From Candidatus Moraniibacteriota bacterium (GTDB lineage Bacteria; Patescibacteriota; Minisyncoccia; Moranbacterales; GCA-2747515), in contig JALXES010000116.1 in the NCBI GenBank assembly GCA_027069365.1, forward strand, positions 1-10,396: a stretch of DNA of 10,396 nt, read 5' to 3'. The translations under genes were made by a program, and so were the position numbers. The notes beneath the pieces are model-generated. The model saw only the letters and a list, made by a program, of their open reading frames with translations. It ran no database searches and was not told the origin of the DNA. Position 1 is the stretch's first letter, and each line of letters opens with the position of its first letter. Positions 1 through 8,037 of this stretch are shown piece by piece.

Positions 1-1
1 C

Positions 2-292
2 GCTAAGGCTGTTTACCAGCCGACAGAAAGTGTGCGTGATGTGATGCGCAAAACGTGGAACTTCACTGATCAGCAACTCTCACCGATTCACTTTGAGAGT
101 CCCGTGCAAATCGAGTATGCGGAGAGTGCGACGAGTCTCTCGGCACCACAGGCATTCTTTGCCGCACTGGGCGCCAACGCCCCGGGGACGGTTCTGTTCT
201 TGTTCCGCGTGCTGCTGGCTGTCGGTGTCGCCGTGTTCTTTGTGGGATTGCTCTGGTATGCTGTGCCGGAGACGTCGCGCCGCCGCTTCTAG
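2..292 (+). CDS. C-terminal part of an unrecognised membrane protein (5' truncated)
   Basis: The frame is open from the first bases of the window to a TAG at 290-292, so this is the last 96 codons of a gene that starts upstream. A GTG at 32 could serve as a start, but the frame continues before it without a stop, so truncation is the simpler reading. The visible part has a polar segment followed by a hydrophobic stretch near the C-terminus (roughly codons 62-86, around VLFLFRVLLAVGVAVFFVGL) that should form one transmembrane helix, and ends in a short basic tail (TSRRRF). That leaves most of the visible part on one side of the membrane with the tail on the other. I do not recognise a family. 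The next gene starts 42 bp downstream on the same strand, so the two may share a transcript. Confidence 0.65.
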   Translation, partial: AKAVYQPTESVRDVMRKTWNFTDQQLSPIHFESPVQIEYAESATSLSAPQAFFAALGANAPGTVLFLFRVLLAVGVAVFFVGLLWYAVPETSRRRF

Positions 293-334
293 GCACATTC
301 TGATCACGTGTCCATTATCTAACAGACAAATTCT

Positions 335-1495
335 GTGAAAAAGGTCTTCATCATATCATCAATTTTGCTCGTTGTTGTCTTGATTTTCCTTGGGATTTAT
401 AACTTTGCCTTCAATGACGCCACAGTGTCTACAAAGACGGCAAAGAACACGCAGACACGCGAGAGCGCGCAACAGAAAGCGGAGCAGAAGAGCGCTGCAG
501 TTGTGACGCGTGATGCGGATACTGCGCCAAGTACACCACCCAAGAAGAAGGATGAGCGGATCGTTCCTGTGACAAAGCACCGCGTTGTCTCACCGATTAT
601 TGATCCGACAAAGGAAAAGATTCGCTTCTATGATAAAGACACAGGGCGCGTGATGGAGGTGCCGATTATCGGCGGCACGGAGCGGGTGTTTTCTGACGTG
701 CCACTTGCGCACTTTGTCTACGCGGCATGGGCACCGGATGGGCAGCGCGTGCTGACAAAGTTTGTGGATGATCGCGGCGTGCGCATCTACTTCTTTGATC
801 ATCGCACAGGGCGAGGCATTCAACTCAAGCGTGGGATTCAACGTGTGGATTGGACGGCGGCGGGCAATCAGATTATCTACACGTTCTTTGACGCCGGTGC
901 ACGACGCACGACGCTCAATGTTGCAGATCCGGATGGGAAGAACTGGCGCATTTTGGCAGACAAAGTGCCAAAGGGGACGCGCTTCGTCAATATTCCGCAA
1001 TCAACGCGCATCGCCTTTTGGCGCGCACCAAATCCTTACGAAAAGACGGAGCTCAAGGTTGTGAGTCTCCTTGACACAACGCCGCAGCCAAAGAAAATCT
1101 TTGGTGGACACTACAACGCAAACTACCTCTTCTCACCAAATGGTGAGCGCATTCTGATTAGCTCCACGCAGGAGCGCGGCAGCAATGCGCGCGTCTTGGG
1201 TGTGGCCAATGCCGATGGCGGTGAGTATAGCAATCTCCACATTCCGACAAATGTGGACAAGTGCACATGGGCATCAAACAGCCGCACGATTTATTGTGCC
1301 TTCCCAACGGGCAATCGTGATACGTTTTGGAAAATTGATGTGACAACCAACAAAAAAGAGCGCATTGTCGATCTTGATAAAGTTGTATCGTCCAGCACAC
1401 GGTATAAGGCGTTCAATCTCTTCCTGGCGCCGGATGAGCAGGCACTCTTCTTCATCAACGGTCTTGATGGTCGCCTCTATCGCATCGCGTTGTAA
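335..1495 (+). CDS. Membrane-anchored WD40/TolB-like beta-propeller protein
   Basis: A 386-residue protein starting at GTG. The start reads MKKVFIISSILLVVVLIFLG, a basic N-terminus followed by one strong hydrophobic helix (about residues 4-26), which fits a signal anchor with the rest outside the cytoplasmic membrane. Residues about 30-80 are a polar, Lys/Thr/Ala-rich linker. From about residue 90 the sequence shows repeated beta-propeller blades of TolB/WD40-like style: AAWAPDGQRVL, VDWTAAGNQIIYTFF, YLFSPNGERILISS, CTWASNSRTIYCAF and FLAPDEQALFFING, each an aromatic/Pro/Asp-Gly turn leading into a hydrophobic strand. Such propellers are usually protein- or glycan-binding scaffolds; no catalytic motif is visible. 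No Shine-Dalgarno sequence precedes the GTG and I see no convincing promoter in the 42 bp gap, so co-transcription with the upstream gene is likely. A terminator follows directly after the stop codon. Confidence 0.8.
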   Translation: MKKVFIISSILLVVVLIFLGIYNFAFNDATVSTKTAKNTQTRESAQQKAEQKSAAVVTRDADTAPSTPPKKKDERIVPVTKHRVVSPIIDPTKEKIRFYDKDTGRVMEVPIIGGTERVFSDVPLAHFVYAAWAPDGQRVLTKFVDDRGVRIYFFDHRTGRGIQLKRGIQRVDWTAAGNQIIYTFFDAGARRTTLNVADPDGKNWRILADKVPKGTRFVNIPQSTRIAFWRAPNPYEKTELKVVSLLDTTPQPKKIFGGHYNANYLFSPNGERILISSTQERGSNARVLGVANADGGEYSNLHIPTNVDKCTWASNSRTIYCAFPTGNRDTFWKIDVTTNKKERIVDLDKVVSSSTRYKAFNLFLAPDEQALFFINGLDGRLYRIAL

Positions 1496-1529
1496 ACAAA
1501 ACCCCCATTTGTATGCCGGGGGGTTTTGT
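1496..1529. terminator. Bidirectional intrinsic terminator between convergent genes
   Basis: A perfect 11-bp stem (1496-1506, ACAAAACCCCC, pairing with 1519-1529) with a 12-nt loop begins immediately after the TAA of the beta-propeller gene. The stem itself supplies a T4 run on both strands (1524-1527 on plus, the complement of 1498-1501 on minus). It can therefore stop the plus-strand unit and also the minus-strand pilus ATPase gene that ends at 1582. Confidence 0.8.
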
Positions 1530-1581
1530 GTGCCGCAAATTATGTATGCGCTTACTATCCCATCGCATTTCCACGTGAGTG

Positions 1582-4500
1582 TTAGAGTTCTGTAACGCGC
1601 TGGAGCTCGGGGAGGGATGTGATGCCTTCAAAGATTTTGACAACTCCATCTTGTGTCATGGTAATCATACCTTTTTCTACGGCACGCGTGATGATGTGAA
1701 TGGCAAGTTCACCATCGCCAATCATTTCTTGAATTTCTTGATCAACCGTCAACACCTCACTGATTGTCGTACGGCCCTTGTAGCCGGCGGTGCATGCTTC
1801 ACAGCCGACAGGGCGGTAGATGGTATCTGTCTGCGGTGGTGTCAGGCCACTGGCCTTTGAGATTGTTGCCAGCACGCCGTCAAGGATGACGCGTTCCTCG
1901 GCGGTTGGTGTGTCAGCCTTCTTGCATTTCTCACACAATCGCCGCACAAGTCGCTGTGCCATAAAGGCATTGACGGATGTTGCGAGGTCTTCGGTGCTGA
2001 TGCCCATATTCATCAGGCGCTGGATAGAGACGGCGCTGGAGTTGGTGTGCAGTGTGGAGAGGATGAGGTGACCGGTCAGCGCTGCCTGCACGGCAATCTG
2101 CGCGGTTTCTTCATCGCGAATCTCACCAATCATCATAATGTCCGGGTTCTGGCGCAGCAGTGCGCGCAGTGCCGTGGCAAACGTGTAGCCGGACTCTTCG
2201 TTGACTTGTGTCTGCAGGATGCCATCCATCTGGTACTCAATCGGGTCCTCCACAGTGATAATCTTCACATCCGGCTTGTTTAGGCGGCGCAGGAGGCTGT
2301 AGAGCGTTGTCGTCTTACCGCTGCCGGTTGGACCGGTGTTCAGGATGATGCCATACGGCTTCTTGACGGCGTCCAGGAGCTTGTCCATATTCTGCGCACG
2401 AATGCCGAGCTTATCCAAGTCAAGCGAGGTGGCGGACTGGTTGAGCAGGCGCATCACAATGGTCTCCCCAAAGCCGCTGACAATGAAGGAGATACGCACG
2501 TCAATGCGCGTGCTCTTTTGTGCGCCAAACGGCTCGTCAAGGACAATAGAGAAGCGACTGTCAGCAACGCCGTAGCGCTCCTCCGTTTTCAACCCGCTCA
2601 GTAACTTGAGATTGGAGAGCATGGACGGGTACTCATTTGTCGGAATTTTGCCAATGGATTGCAACACACCATCAATGCGGAACCGTACCGCCACACCGTC
2701 GGCCTCCGGCTCAATGTGAATGTCACCGGCCTCACTCAAGAGACCTGCCGCCAGAATAAGCTTGAGGACCTCTTTTTGGTTTGTGGTGGCAACGCGCTGT
2801 GCCAGTGCCTCTGCGTCGCGAATGATTGGTGCGAGGTCATGCATGAGGGTGTTCTCAATTACAACAGCACGTGCCAGCGACTGCTCCATGACGCGATTGT
2901 AGACATCTTCCAGGAAGTCGCCCTCTGCTGTGACGCGCCAGACTTCCTCCATGGATGTGATGCCTTCCACAGCCTTGAGGATGCCGTCTTGCGTCATGGT
3001 CATCATGCCGTCCTCCATGGCGGCGCGCATGATTTCCTCCTCGGTGCCCATGTCATTGACGATTTTTTCAATCGTCTCTGTGACCGTAAAGACTTCAAAG
3101 ATACCGATGCGTCCTTTGTAGCCAACGCCGCCACACTCTGTGCACCCCTTGGGGCGGTAGAGCGTGGTGATGTTCTTGGGGATGGTAACGTGCGCCTTTG
3201 GTGAAATCACAGCGAGGAGGCGCTTGATCATGTCCAGTGTTTCCGGCGCCGGCTCATACTCTTCCTTGCAGTGCGTGCAGAGCCTGCGTACGAGACGCTG
3301 TGCCATAAAGGCGTTCATGGCCGGTGCGATGAGCGACGGCTTGACGCCCAACTCCAAGAAGCGCGGGATGGTTGCCGCGGCATTGTTGGCGTGGATAGTG
3401 GTAAATACCAGGTGCCCGGTCAGTGCGGCGTTCACGGCGATATCTGCCGTTTCGTCATCACGAATCTCACCGACCAAGATAATATCCGGGTCCTGACGCA
3501 CGATAGCACGCAACCCCTTGGCAAACGTGTACTTGCCGTCTTTGGAAACTTGCGTTTGCGAGACGCCGTCAATTTCATATTCAATCGGGTCTTCAATGGT
3601 AATAATCTTCACGCCCGGCTTGTTCATGCGTGCCAGGAGGGCGTAGAGCGTTGTTGTCTTACCGCTGCCGGTCGGACCGGTTGTGACGATCATGCCGTTT
3701 GGCTTCTCAGACTCTTTGCGGACAATCTCATCAGCCAATCCGCGCAGTCCCATCTCCGAGAGGTCCATCAACTCACCGGTCTTGATGAGCAGACGCATCA
3801 CCACACTCTCGCCGTAGTTGCCGGGGATGGTGCTAATACGGACATCAACCTTGCCCTGGTCTTCCAGTGTGACGGAGAGGCGTCCATCCTGCGCGACATT
3901 GCGCACGTTAACTTTCATGCCGCCCATGACCTTGATGCGGTTGATGATGGCGTTGTACATCCGGCGCGGCAGGTCGCCAACATCGTGCAAAATGCCGTCA
4001 ATGCGGTAGCGCAACCGCAAGCGGTCGCTCTCCGGCTCAATGTGAATGTCGCTGGCGCTCAGCGCAACACCACCGGCAAACATAATTTGCATGACTTGCG
4101 TGATGCTCAGGTCTTCCGTGCCGTCAACGAGATTGCGCAGGTTCTCCAGTGCGCGTGCGGATGATGAGAGTGTAGCCTGGTCAATAGAGAGATTGAGTGC
4201 ATCAATGCTGGCCAACAACGGCTTCTGATAAGCGCGCCACGCTTTGGCGAGCGAAGAGAGTGACGCGACATAGAGCGTAACCCGCCAGCGCTCTTTTTTG
4301 GCGCGCTCTGCGATAAACGCCCGCGTCTTTTCATTTGTTGGGTCCAGTGCGGCAATGCGCACACTGCGGCCGGCTTTGTGAAACGGTGCAATGCCATAGA
4401 GGCGCGCTTCCTCCTGTGTGACGAGGCGTACAACGGCGTCGTCCACCGGCATGAGGTTGAGGTCCACGTAGGGGACGCCAATCTTTTTGGCAAAGGCAGC

Positions 4501-4608
4501 GGCCTTGCCTTCCTCGGACTTGTGGCGCAACTCGCTGATGGTGCGCTCTACTTGCTTTGGTTGAATTTTTGTACGGTTGCCGGAGCCGAGTGATGTTTTT
4601 TTGACCAT
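1582..4608 (-). CDS. pilB: Tandem PilB/GspE-type secretion ATPase: two complete motors in one polypeptide
   Basis: A 1008-residue cytoplasmic ATPase of the type IV pilus / type II secretion assembly family; its usual role is to power pilin polymerisation at the inner membrane. Residues about 25-130 resemble the N-terminal regulatory domain of PilB/GspE. The first ATPase unit has SASDIHIEPE (184-193), Walker A GPTGSGKT (311-318), Asp box EDPIEY (339-344), Walker B ILVGEIRDDE (377-386), His box GHLVFTTIHA (398-407) and a CxxC...CxxC zinc site (C444, C447, C489, C492). The second repeats all of it: GDIHIEPE (628-635), Walker A (759-766), EDPIEY (787-792), MIGEIRDEE (826-834), GHLILSTLHT (847-856) and C892, C895, C936, C939. 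Both units look catalytically intact. PilB/GspE proteins normally have one such unit in about 500-600 residues. The ATG at 4608 is chosen because a promoter lies just upstream; no Shine-Dalgarno sequence is visible. It follows the DHH-like gene by 36 bp. Confidence 0.93.
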   Translation of the reverse strand: MVKKTSLGSGNRTKIQPKQVERTISELRHKSEEGKAAAFAKKIGVPYVDLNLMPVDDAVVRLVTQEEARLYGIAPFHKAGRSVRIAALDPTNEKTRAFIAERAKKERWRVTLYVASLSSLAKAWRAYQKPLLASIDALNLSIDQATLSSSARALENLRNLVDGTEDLSITQVMQIMFAGGVALSASDIHIEPESDRLRLRYRIDGILHDVGDLPRRMYNAIINRIKVMGGMKVNVRNVAQDGRLSVTLEDQGKVDVRISTIPGNYGESVVMRLLIKTGELMDLSEMGLRGLADEIVRKESEKPNGMIVTTGPTGSGKTTTLYALLARMNKPGVKIITIEDPIEYEIDGVSQTQVSKDGKYTFAKGLRAIVRQDPDIILVGEIRDDETADIAVNAALTGHLVFTTIHANNAAATIPRFLELGVKPSLIAPAMNAFMAQRLVRRLCTHCKEEYEPAPETLDMIKRLLAVISPKAHVTIPKNITTLYRPKGCTECGGVGYKGRIGIFEVFTVTETIEKIVNDMGTEEEIMRAAMEDGMMTMTQDGILKAVEGITSMEEVWRVTAEGDFLEDVYNRVMEQSLARAVVIENTLMHDLAPIIRDAEALAQRVATTNQKEVLKLILAAGLLSEAGDIHIEPEADGVAVRFRIDGVLQSIGKIPTNEYPSMLSNLKLLSGLKTEERYGVADSRFSIVLDEPFGAQKSTRIDVRISFIVSGFGETIVMRLLNQSATSLDLDKLGIRAQNMDKLLDAVKKPYGIILNTGPTGSGKTTTLYSLLRRLNKPDVKIITVEDPIEYQMDGILQTQVNEESGYTFATALRALLRQNPDIMMIGEIRDEETAQIAVQAALTGHLILSTLHTNSSAVSIQRLMNMGISTEDLATSVNAFMAQRLVRRLCEKCKKADTPTAEERVILDGVLATISKASGLTPPQTDTIYRPVGCEACTAGYKGRTTISEVLTVDQEIQEMIGDGELAIHIITRAVEKGMITMTQDGVVKIFEGITSLPELQRVTEL

Positions 4609-4612
4609 AATA

Positions 4613-4633
4613 AAGAAACGTTTGTTGTTTCTT
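4613..4633 (-). other. Hairpin at the 5' end of the predicted pilB mRNA
   Basis: AAGAAAC (4613-4619) pairs perfectly with GTTTCTT (4627-4633) around a 7-nt loop. Given the promoter at 4636-4641 on the minus strand, transcription would begin at or inside this hairpin and the leader would be only about 20 nt. It could protect the 5' end or influence initiation at a gene that lacks a Shine-Dalgarno sequence; that role is inference. Confidence 0.4.
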
Positions 4634-4635
4634 CC

Positions 4636-4641
4636 ATTGTA
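4636..4641 (-). promoter_or_regulatory. Extended -10 promoter for the tandem pilus ATPase gene
   Basis: Read on the minus strand the sequence is TGCTACAAT, an extended -10 (TGn plus TACAAT) lying 28 nt before the ATG. The same nine bases occur before the helicase gene. There is no good -35 at 17 bp spacing, as expected when the TG extension compensates. It lies in the gap between the two minus-strand genes, so pilB can probably be expressed separately from, as well as together with, the DHH-like gene. Confidence 0.55.
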
Positions 4642-4644
4642 GCA

Positions 4645-5709
4645 TTAATCGCGCGCTTCTTCGAGGGTGTGGGCAATGTGCGCAGCAAGAACGTCCGGCG
4701 CATCGTCTGCCGCAACGCTCAGACAGCCATGTGGTGCAGCTGTCACTGTGGCAAAGAGAGAAGGGAGTGCCGTGGTGGCCTGTGGTGTTATGGGCAACAC
4801 CATGCCACGTGTCGCAGGTGTGTGCGCAGTCGTCCAAAAAACACCAAGCACGTGGATGTGTGGCAAGAACTGTGCTGTGCGCATAAGCATCAAGGAGAGG
4901 AGCATCGGGTCGTCGCCATAGAGCGGTGCGACGTGCGCCGTAGCAATGCGCCCGGCAGCGCGTAGTGTGAGGCGGTCAAGGATGCCGCCCCAGAGCCGCA
5001 GAAAGTCAAAGGAAACAGTCTTGTAGAGTGCTAGCATGATGGTCTGGAGGTCGGCACCGCGTTGCATGAGCGTGCTGCCGGCACGGAAGACATCAGCACT
5101 GATGGCGTCGGAACGCAGTCCATCAGTGGCGGCGACAATGCCTGTCAGGAGGCTCTGGGCAACGTCCTTTGTGATGGCCTCATTGTCAGCATGCCAGAGC
5201 GTGTCGTAGAGCACCATGCTGAGGATGCTCTGTGTGGGTGAGGTGGTGTAGGTTGTTGTTGGCAGTTCCGCAAGGATTGGTGCGTTGTCATCGGTGAGCA
5301 ATCCGGTGGCTTCCACGCTGTCTGCACCACACACAAATAGCGCATCGTAGTGGAGCTGTGATGGCGCAAACGAAAAATCGCGCGGGTCGATGAAGTTTTT
5401 CTCAGGTGTGACAGCGATAGTAACGGCCGTGTCCGTGCGTGTCACGCGCACATCGTTAATGGCGCCGTGTGTCGTGTCAAACTGGATAATGAAGTCCTGC
5501 AGCCCGCCGAGCGTAGTGGTGACAGTCTCCGGCGGTGTGAGAAACGGTGCACGCGTGCGCACATCGTCGGTGCATACGAGTGTGGGTGCGGCACCGCGCG
5601 CGTGCAGGAAGTGTGCAAGTCCATAAGCAGCGCCAAGCACATCCGTGTCCGGTGACGGTGGTAGGAGGATGAGCGGCCGCTGTGTTGTTGTTAGCGACGG
5701 TGTGGACAT
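4645..5709 (-). CDS. Degenerate DHH-superfamily phosphoesterase-like protein
   Basis: A 354-residue soluble protein starting at ATG 5709. The fold assignment rests on two regions. SPDTDVLGAAYGLAHFL (19-35) resembles the first DHH motif (HxxPDxDxxGS), but the leading His is Pro17 and the Ser after Gly is Ala. LLTGIVAATDGLRS (187-200), followed by a GADLQTIMLALYK helix (218-230), resembles the LLTGIxxDTxxF...GADxxxI region of DHH proteins, with the usual Asp replaced by Ala194. I cannot find an intact DHH triad; the region near GADSVEATG (128-136) sits where it might be. It is therefore probably a non-catalytic binding or scaffold relative of the c-di-NMP/oligonucleotide phosphoesterases. It lies 36 bp upstream of the pilus ATPase on the same strand, which suggests a shared role. 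It has its own strong promoter and no Shine-Dalgarno sequence. Confidence 0.7.
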   Translation of the reverse strand: MSTPSLTTTQRPLILLPPSPDTDVLGAAYGLAHFLHARGAAPTLVCTDDVRTRAPFLTPPETVTTTLGGLQDFIIQFDTTHGAINDVRVTRTDTAVTIAVTPEKNFIDPRDFSFAPSQLHYDALFVCGADSVEATGLLTDDNAPILAELPTTTYTTSPTQSILSMVLYDTLWHADNEAITKDVAQSLLTGIVAATDGLRSDAISADVFRAGSTLMQRGADLQTIMLALYKTVSFDFLRLWGGILDRLTLRAAGRIATAHVAPLYGDDPMLLSLMLMRTAQFLPHIHVLGVFWTTAHTPATRGMVLPITPQATTALPSLFATVTAAPHGCLSVAADDAPDVLAAHIAHTLEEARD

Positions 5710-5756
5710 GTGCGGTGGGAGAAAATGCTAAGAGAGATGTTGGGAAATATCACAAA

Positions 5757-5785
5757 AGTGTAGCATTCTGTGCGCATTGTGTCAA
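5757..5785 (-). promoter_or_regulatory. Strong promoter for the DHH-like / pilB unit
   Basis: On the minus strand: TTGACA (5785-5780), exactly 17 bp, then TACACT (5762-5757) preceded by TGC, an extended -10. Predicted start of transcription is near 5750, giving a leader of about 40 nt before the ATG at 5709. The -35 overlaps the -35 zone of the divergent helicase promoter. Confidence 0.75.
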
Positions 5786-5800
5786 AGACGGCACAGCGTG

Positions 5801-5809
5801 TGCTACAAT
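5801..5809 (+). promoter_or_regulatory. Extended -10 promoter of the helicase gene, near-leaderless
   Basis: TGCTACAAT (extended -10) ends 7 bp before the ATG at 5817, so the predicted transcription start coincides with the start codon. The -35 position holds only TGTCAA (18 bp spacing), which is the complement of the divergent promoter's TTGACA. The placement supports ATG 5817 as the true start and implies a leaderless or nearly leaderless mRNA. Confidence 0.65.
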
Positions 5810-5816
5810 TGGCAGT

Positions 5817-7994
5817 ATGAGTGACATTTGCGCAGGTCTCAACGACAAACAACGTGAAGCGGTGACGGCGCCGGACGGCCCGTTGCTGATTTTGGCGGGC
5901 GCCGGCAGTGGCAAGACAATGACACTGACGCGCCGCATCGCCTATCTGATAGACCGTGGCGAGGCGCCGGGGTCAATCTTGGCAGTGACGTTTACCAACA
6001 AGGCCGCCGGCGAGCTCAAAGAGCGCATTGGCACGCTTCTGGGCACGGATACGGCCATGCCAATGGTGGGGACGTTTCACAGTGTGTGCGTGCGGTTCCT
6101 GCGGCGCGACATTCAGCACCTGGGGCGTGCAAATACATTCACCATTCTGGACAGCGCCGACCAGATCAGCGTCATCAAGCGCGCACTCAAGGAGCGCAAT
6201 CTGGATCCAAAGCAGTTTGCGCCACAGTCGGTGCGCGCATCAATTTCCCGTGCCAAGAATGCACTGTTGGACGCGGTCGCATTTCGCGCGCAAACCGGCA
6301 GTTACTATGAGGAAGTTGTTGCCGACGTGTACGACGCCTATGAGCGCGCACTTGCCGATGCCAATGCGCTGGATTTTGATGACCTCATTGTCTTTACGGT
6401 ACGGCTCTTTGAACAGCACCCGGACGTGCTGACGCGTTACCACCAACAATTCCGCCACATCCTCGTGGATGAGTACCAGGACACCAACCACATGCAGTAC
6501 CGCCTCGTCACACTTCTGGCGCAGAAGCACCACAACCTCTTCATCATCGGTGATGACTACCAGTCCATCTACATGTTCCGCGAGGCGGACATTACCAACA
6601 TCTTGAACTTTGAGAAGGACTACCCGGATGCGCGCGTTATCACGCTGGAGCAAAACTACCGCTCAACGCAGGTCATCCTGGACGCGGCGACCGCCGTGAT
6701 CCACAAGAACGAGAACCAGCGCCACAAAACGCTCTGGACGCAGAAAGAGGGCGGTGACGCCATCACACTGGTCACGGCGCCAAGCGAGCGTGGCGAGGCG
6801 CGCTACGTCGCGCAGCAGATTGCCGCGTTGCATGACGCTGATCGCGCCTACCGCGATATGGTTGTACTGTACCGCACCAACGCACAGTCCCGTGCGGTAG
6901 AGGAGGCGCTGATGCGCGCCGGCATCCCGTACCGCATTGTCGGCGGGACCAAATTCTACGAGCGCAAGGAAATCAAAGACATCGTGGCGTACCTGCGCCT
7001 CATCCTGAACGGAGCCGACGCGCCGGCATTGGAGCGCGTTGCCAATACACCGCCGCGCGGGATTGGACCCAAGACACTTGCCGCGTGGCGCGCGAGCGCC
7101 ATCATGCACGACACCGACGCGCTGACGCTTGGGGTGCGCCTGGCCCGGGGCGAGGCGACGATTGAGGGGCTCTCACCGGCGCGGACACAGGCGATTGCCA
7201 CACTCTCGGAAACGCTCGCAAAACTCCGTGACAGCGCACCGCAAAAGAGCCTTGCTGTGCTCATTGCCGACGTGTACGAGCGCACCGGCTACAAAGACAT
7301 GCTGCGCACGGGTGAACATAAGGTGGAGAACGAGTCGCGCCACGAGAACATCGGTGAGCTCATCACCATTGCCAAGGAGTACAGCGGTGATGCGCTCACG
7401 GCACTTGCGACGTTCTTGGAAGATGCGTCACTTGTAGCAGATACGGATGCCATTGACCAGGATGATGATGCGGTGCACCTCATGACACTGCACAGCGCCA
7501 AGGGCTTGGAGTTCCCGGTTGTCTTTATGATCGGTCTGGAGGAGGGACTATTGCCGCACAGTCGGAGTCAGCTGTCGCAGCGTGAACTGGAGGAAGAGCG
7601 CCGGCTGATGTATGTGGGTATGACGCGCGCCATGGAGAAGCTCTACCTCATCCACGCACACCAGCGCATGGTGTTTGGCACAGTACAAGCCAACGCGCCG
7701 AGTCGCTTCCTTGCGGACGTTCCGCCGGAACTCTGCCACACGGACACCTATCGCGCACACGATGCGTCGCCTGTCGGCATTCCCGACACCACCGGTGCGT
7801 CGTCGCGTGGAGTCGCAGCGCCCCGTTCTGCGAGCACCGCACGCGCGGGCTACAGTGACGGCACGTCCGTTGCGCACCCGCAGTTTGGCACCGGCATCAT
7901 CGTCGCCCAAAACGACGACACCTACACCGTCGCTTTCGCCGGCACTGGCATCAAAAAAATCGCCAAGGACTTCCCGGACCTGGAGCGGAACTAG
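5817..7994 (+). CDS. pcrA: UvrD/PcrA-type superfamily 1A DNA helicase
   Basis: A 725-residue ATP-dependent 3'-5' DNA helicase acting in repair and in resolving replication/transcription conflicts. Motifs appear in order: Q motif LNDKQREAV (8-16), Walker A AGAGSGKT (27-34), Ia VTFTNKAAGEL (57-67), Ib GTFHS (85-89), II VDEYQD (217-222), III GDDYQSIYMFREAD (245-258), IV EQNYRS (278-283), V LMTLHSAKGLEFP (555-567) and VI EEERRLMYVGMTRA (592-605). The C-terminal HPQFGTGIIV segment (687-696) resembles the Tudor-like PcrA tail that contacts RNA polymerase, reached through a Ser/Ala-rich linker. Length fits the family. An upstream extension of the frame to 5682 is possible but would cross the promoter and the divergent gene; the product from ATG 5817 begins just before the Q motif as in homologues. 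Codon use is rich in GCG/CGC. Motif III departs from the common GDDDQSIYGWRGA form. The gene is transcribed divergently from the DHH-like gene. Confidence 0.93.
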   Translation: MSDICAGLNDKQREAVTAPDGPLLILAGAGSGKTMTLTRRIAYLIDRGEAPGSILAVTFTNKAAGELKERIGTLLGTDTAMPMVGTFHSVCVRFLRRDIQHLGRANTFTILDSADQISVIKRALKERNLDPKQFAPQSVRASISRAKNALLDAVAFRAQTGSYYEEVVADVYDAYERALADANALDFDDLIVFTVRLFEQHPDVLTRYHQQFRHILVDEYQDTNHMQYRLVTLLAQKHHNLFIIGDDYQSIYMFREADITNILNFEKDYPDARVITLEQNYRSTQVILDAATAVIHKNENQRHKTLWTQKEGGDAITLVTAPSERGEARYVAQQIAALHDADRAYRDMVVLYRTNAQSRAVEEALMRAGIPYRIVGGTKFYERKEIKDIVAYLRLILNGADAPALERVANTPPRGIGPKTLAAWRASAIMHDTDALTLGVRLARGEATIEGLSPARTQAIATLSETLAKLRDSAPQKSLAVLIADVYERTGYKDMLRTGEHKVENESRHENIGELITIAKEYSGDALTALATFLEDASLVADTDAIDQDDDAVHLMTLHSAKGLEFPVVFMIGLEEGLLPHSRSQLSQRELEEERRLMYVGMTRAMEKLYLIHAHQRMVFGTVQANAPSRFLADVPPELCHTDTYRAHDASPVGIPDTTGASSRGVAAPRSASTARAGYSDGTSVAHPQFGTGIIVAQNDDTYTVAFAGTGIKKIAKDFPDLERN

Positions 7995-8037
7995 TGCGCA
8001 GACATATTTGTGCCCTTGCACGCGGTGGCAATATATT

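Noticed and set aside
293..334. Promoter for the beta-propeller gene
   Set aside because: TATCTA at 316-321 has no acceptable -35 and no TG extension.
3271..4164. 297-codon plus-strand open frame opposite pilB
   Set aside because: It is antisense to the first ATPase unit, whose conserved motifs explain the sequence fully; the plus-strand product is rich in His/Asp/Val as expected of a shadow frame.
5682..5816. Upstream extension of the helicase start to 5682
   Set aside because: It would overlap the 5' end of the divergent gene and run through both promoters; homologues begin near ATG 5817.
7995..8037. Terminator between helicase and ATPase genes
   Set aside because: Only a 4-bp GTGC/GCAC hairpin without a U-tract is visible.
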